Shown here: one piece after another, positions 32,749 to 33,210 of the stretch | Layout: each line of letters begins with the position of its first letter | How positions within the stretch are numbered: position 1 is the stretch's first letter | Assembly: GCA_017631855.1 (NCBI GenBank) | Contig: JAGBSP010000054.1 | Span: forward strand, 1-33,210 | DNA length: 33,210 nucleotides | Reading direction: 5' to 3' | Origin: Clostridia bacterium | GTDB taxonomy: Bacteria > Bacillota > Clostridia > Oscillospirales > CAG-272 | The notes under the pieces: generated by a model | Seen by the model: only the letters and a program-made list of their open reading frames with translations | The model's database searches: none | Told to the model about the DNA's origin: nothing | Program-made: the position numbers and the translations under genes

Positions 32749-32899
32749 CCGCCTTTTTCAAAAGGCGGCACGAATCCAACGCCGTGGGGCGTTGGTCGCC
32801 CTCCGCAGAGGGCGAAATTCCCAATCGTTTATAAACGCCCGAAAGGGTGAATTTGCATCAACGATGCAAAGAGGGGAAACCACACGAGGGGTTTCCCCT
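32749..32899 (+). repeat. Six-hairpin structured repeat, copy 2
   Basis: Same order as at 20273-20428. H1: CCGCCTTTT/AAAAGGCGG, loop TC. H2: CCAACGCC/GGCGTTGG, loop GTGG. H3: TCGCCCTC/GAGGGCGA, loop CGCA. H4: CGCCC/GGGTG, loop GAAA. H5: TTTGCATC/GATGCAAA, loop AAC. H6: AGGGGAAACC/GGTTTCCCCT, 8-base loop. The linker before H4 is again 20 bases with TCCCAAT. Unlike copy 1, no T-run follows H6, so transcription from pgk to tpiA need not stop. It fills nearly the whole pgk-tpiA gap. Confidence 0.85.
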
Positions 32900-32943
32900 T
32901 CCTATACAAAAAACGAATGAATTTTACGAAAGAGGTATTTACA

Positions 32944-33210
32944 ATGAATCCTGCAAAGAGAAGAACCGTGATCGCGGGCAACTGGAAGATGAACTTCACG
33001 CCCGACGAAGCAACTGCATTTATCAACGAGATTAAGCCCATGGTTGCCGGCAAAGACGCTTGCGACATTATTTTCTGCGCTCCCTACGTAACCATTTCCG
33101 CTGCAATGAAGGCAGCAGAGGGCTCGAACATTAAGATCGGCGCCGAGAACGTTCACTACGAAGAGAAGGGTGCGTTCACGGGTGAGGTTTCCGCAAAGAT
33201 GCTCAAGGCA
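32944..33210 (+). CDS. tpiA: Triosephosphate isomerase, 3' end cut off by window
   Basis: Interconverts glyceraldehyde 3-phosphate and dihydroxyacetone phosphate. Only the first 89 residues are in the window. TVIAGNWKMN contains Asn13 and Lys15 of the active site; IIFCAPYVTISAAM and IGAENVHYEEKGAFTGEVSA are standard for the family (the bacterial form usually has GAQN). AAAGAGG lies 7-8 bases before the ATG. Probably transcribed with pgk through the repeat. Very sure. Confidence 0.96.
   Translation, partial: MNPAKRRTVIAGNWKMNFTPDEATAFINEIKPMVAGKDACDIIFCAPYVTISAAMKAAEGSNIKIGAENVHYEEKGAFTGEVSAKMLKA

Noticed and set aside
20273-32899. CRISPR-like or tandem repeat array
   Set aside because: Only two copies 12.5 kb apart, each made of different hairpins; no regular spacers and no cas genes.
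32705-32920. 71-codon frame over the second hairpin repeat
   Set aside because: It starts inside pgk and reads through the repeat hairpins; no ribosome site and no family.

Overview
The window looks like chromosome of an anaerobic Firmicute of class Clostridia, probably a gut-type Oscillospirales or Christensenellales relative. The reasons are PyrK/PyrD-B instead of a quinone-linked PyrD, a separate zinc-binding PyrI, FeoA–FeoB followed by a small Cys-rich FeoB-associated protein, a DUF4317-type protein, AAGGAG ribosome sites and near-consensus sigma-A promoters. I saw no rRNA, tRNA, CRISPR, insertion sequence or phage gene. The placement is inference; the gene calls rest on visible motifs.

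Layout. (1) 1-11110, plus strand: a pyrimidine operon, carB (5' end cut off by the window) - pyrK - pyrD - alpha/beta esterase - pyrF - pyrE - pyrB - pyrI, running without a visible terminator into rhaB and rhaA. (2) 11111-11433: three hairpins and a promoter. (3) 11434-17690: a 2-oxo-acid (pyruvate-type) dehydrogenase operon in the order E2 - E3 - E1 (alpha and beta fused), then lplA, whose start codon sits directly behind a terminator-like hairpin. (4) 17741-20262: a DeoR regulator divergent from a GatD-like dehydrogenase and an AlsE-like epimerase. (5) 20273-20428: a six-hairpin repeat. (6) 20522-23090: feoA-feoB-small Cys-rich protein, with two GGTTAG-N6-CTAACC inverted repeats. (7) 23137-27511: an OPA-type sugar-phosphate transporter and a second DeoR on the minus strand, divergent from a SorE-like dehydrogenase and a PfkB kinase. 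(8) 27559-29266: a helical protein of unknown function divergent from a DUF4317 protein. (9) 29297-31274: a third DeoR divergent from a GpsA-like dehydrogenase. (10) 31432-33210: pgk and tpiA (3' end cut off), separated by a second copy of the six-hairpin repeat.

How the genes work together. The first block makes UMP from carbamoyl phosphate and also carries two steps of rhamnose use. The second makes acyl-CoA and lipoylates its own E2. The middle carries three DeoR-controlled sugar-phosphate modules, each with a NAD(P)-dependent oxidoreductase divergent from its regulator. The end is lower glycolysis.

The most novel signal is the pair of multi-hairpin repeats. The two copies, 12.5 kb apart, keep the same six hairpins in the same order with mostly conserved loops, while several stems differ by paired changes. 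This suggests selection on RNA (or single-stranded DNA) structure. Other points of interest are the repeated feo operator, a TTGATCAA core in all three DeoR-divergent regions, the hairpin between a Shine-Dalgarno-like site and the lplA start, and insertions in E1 and Pgk.
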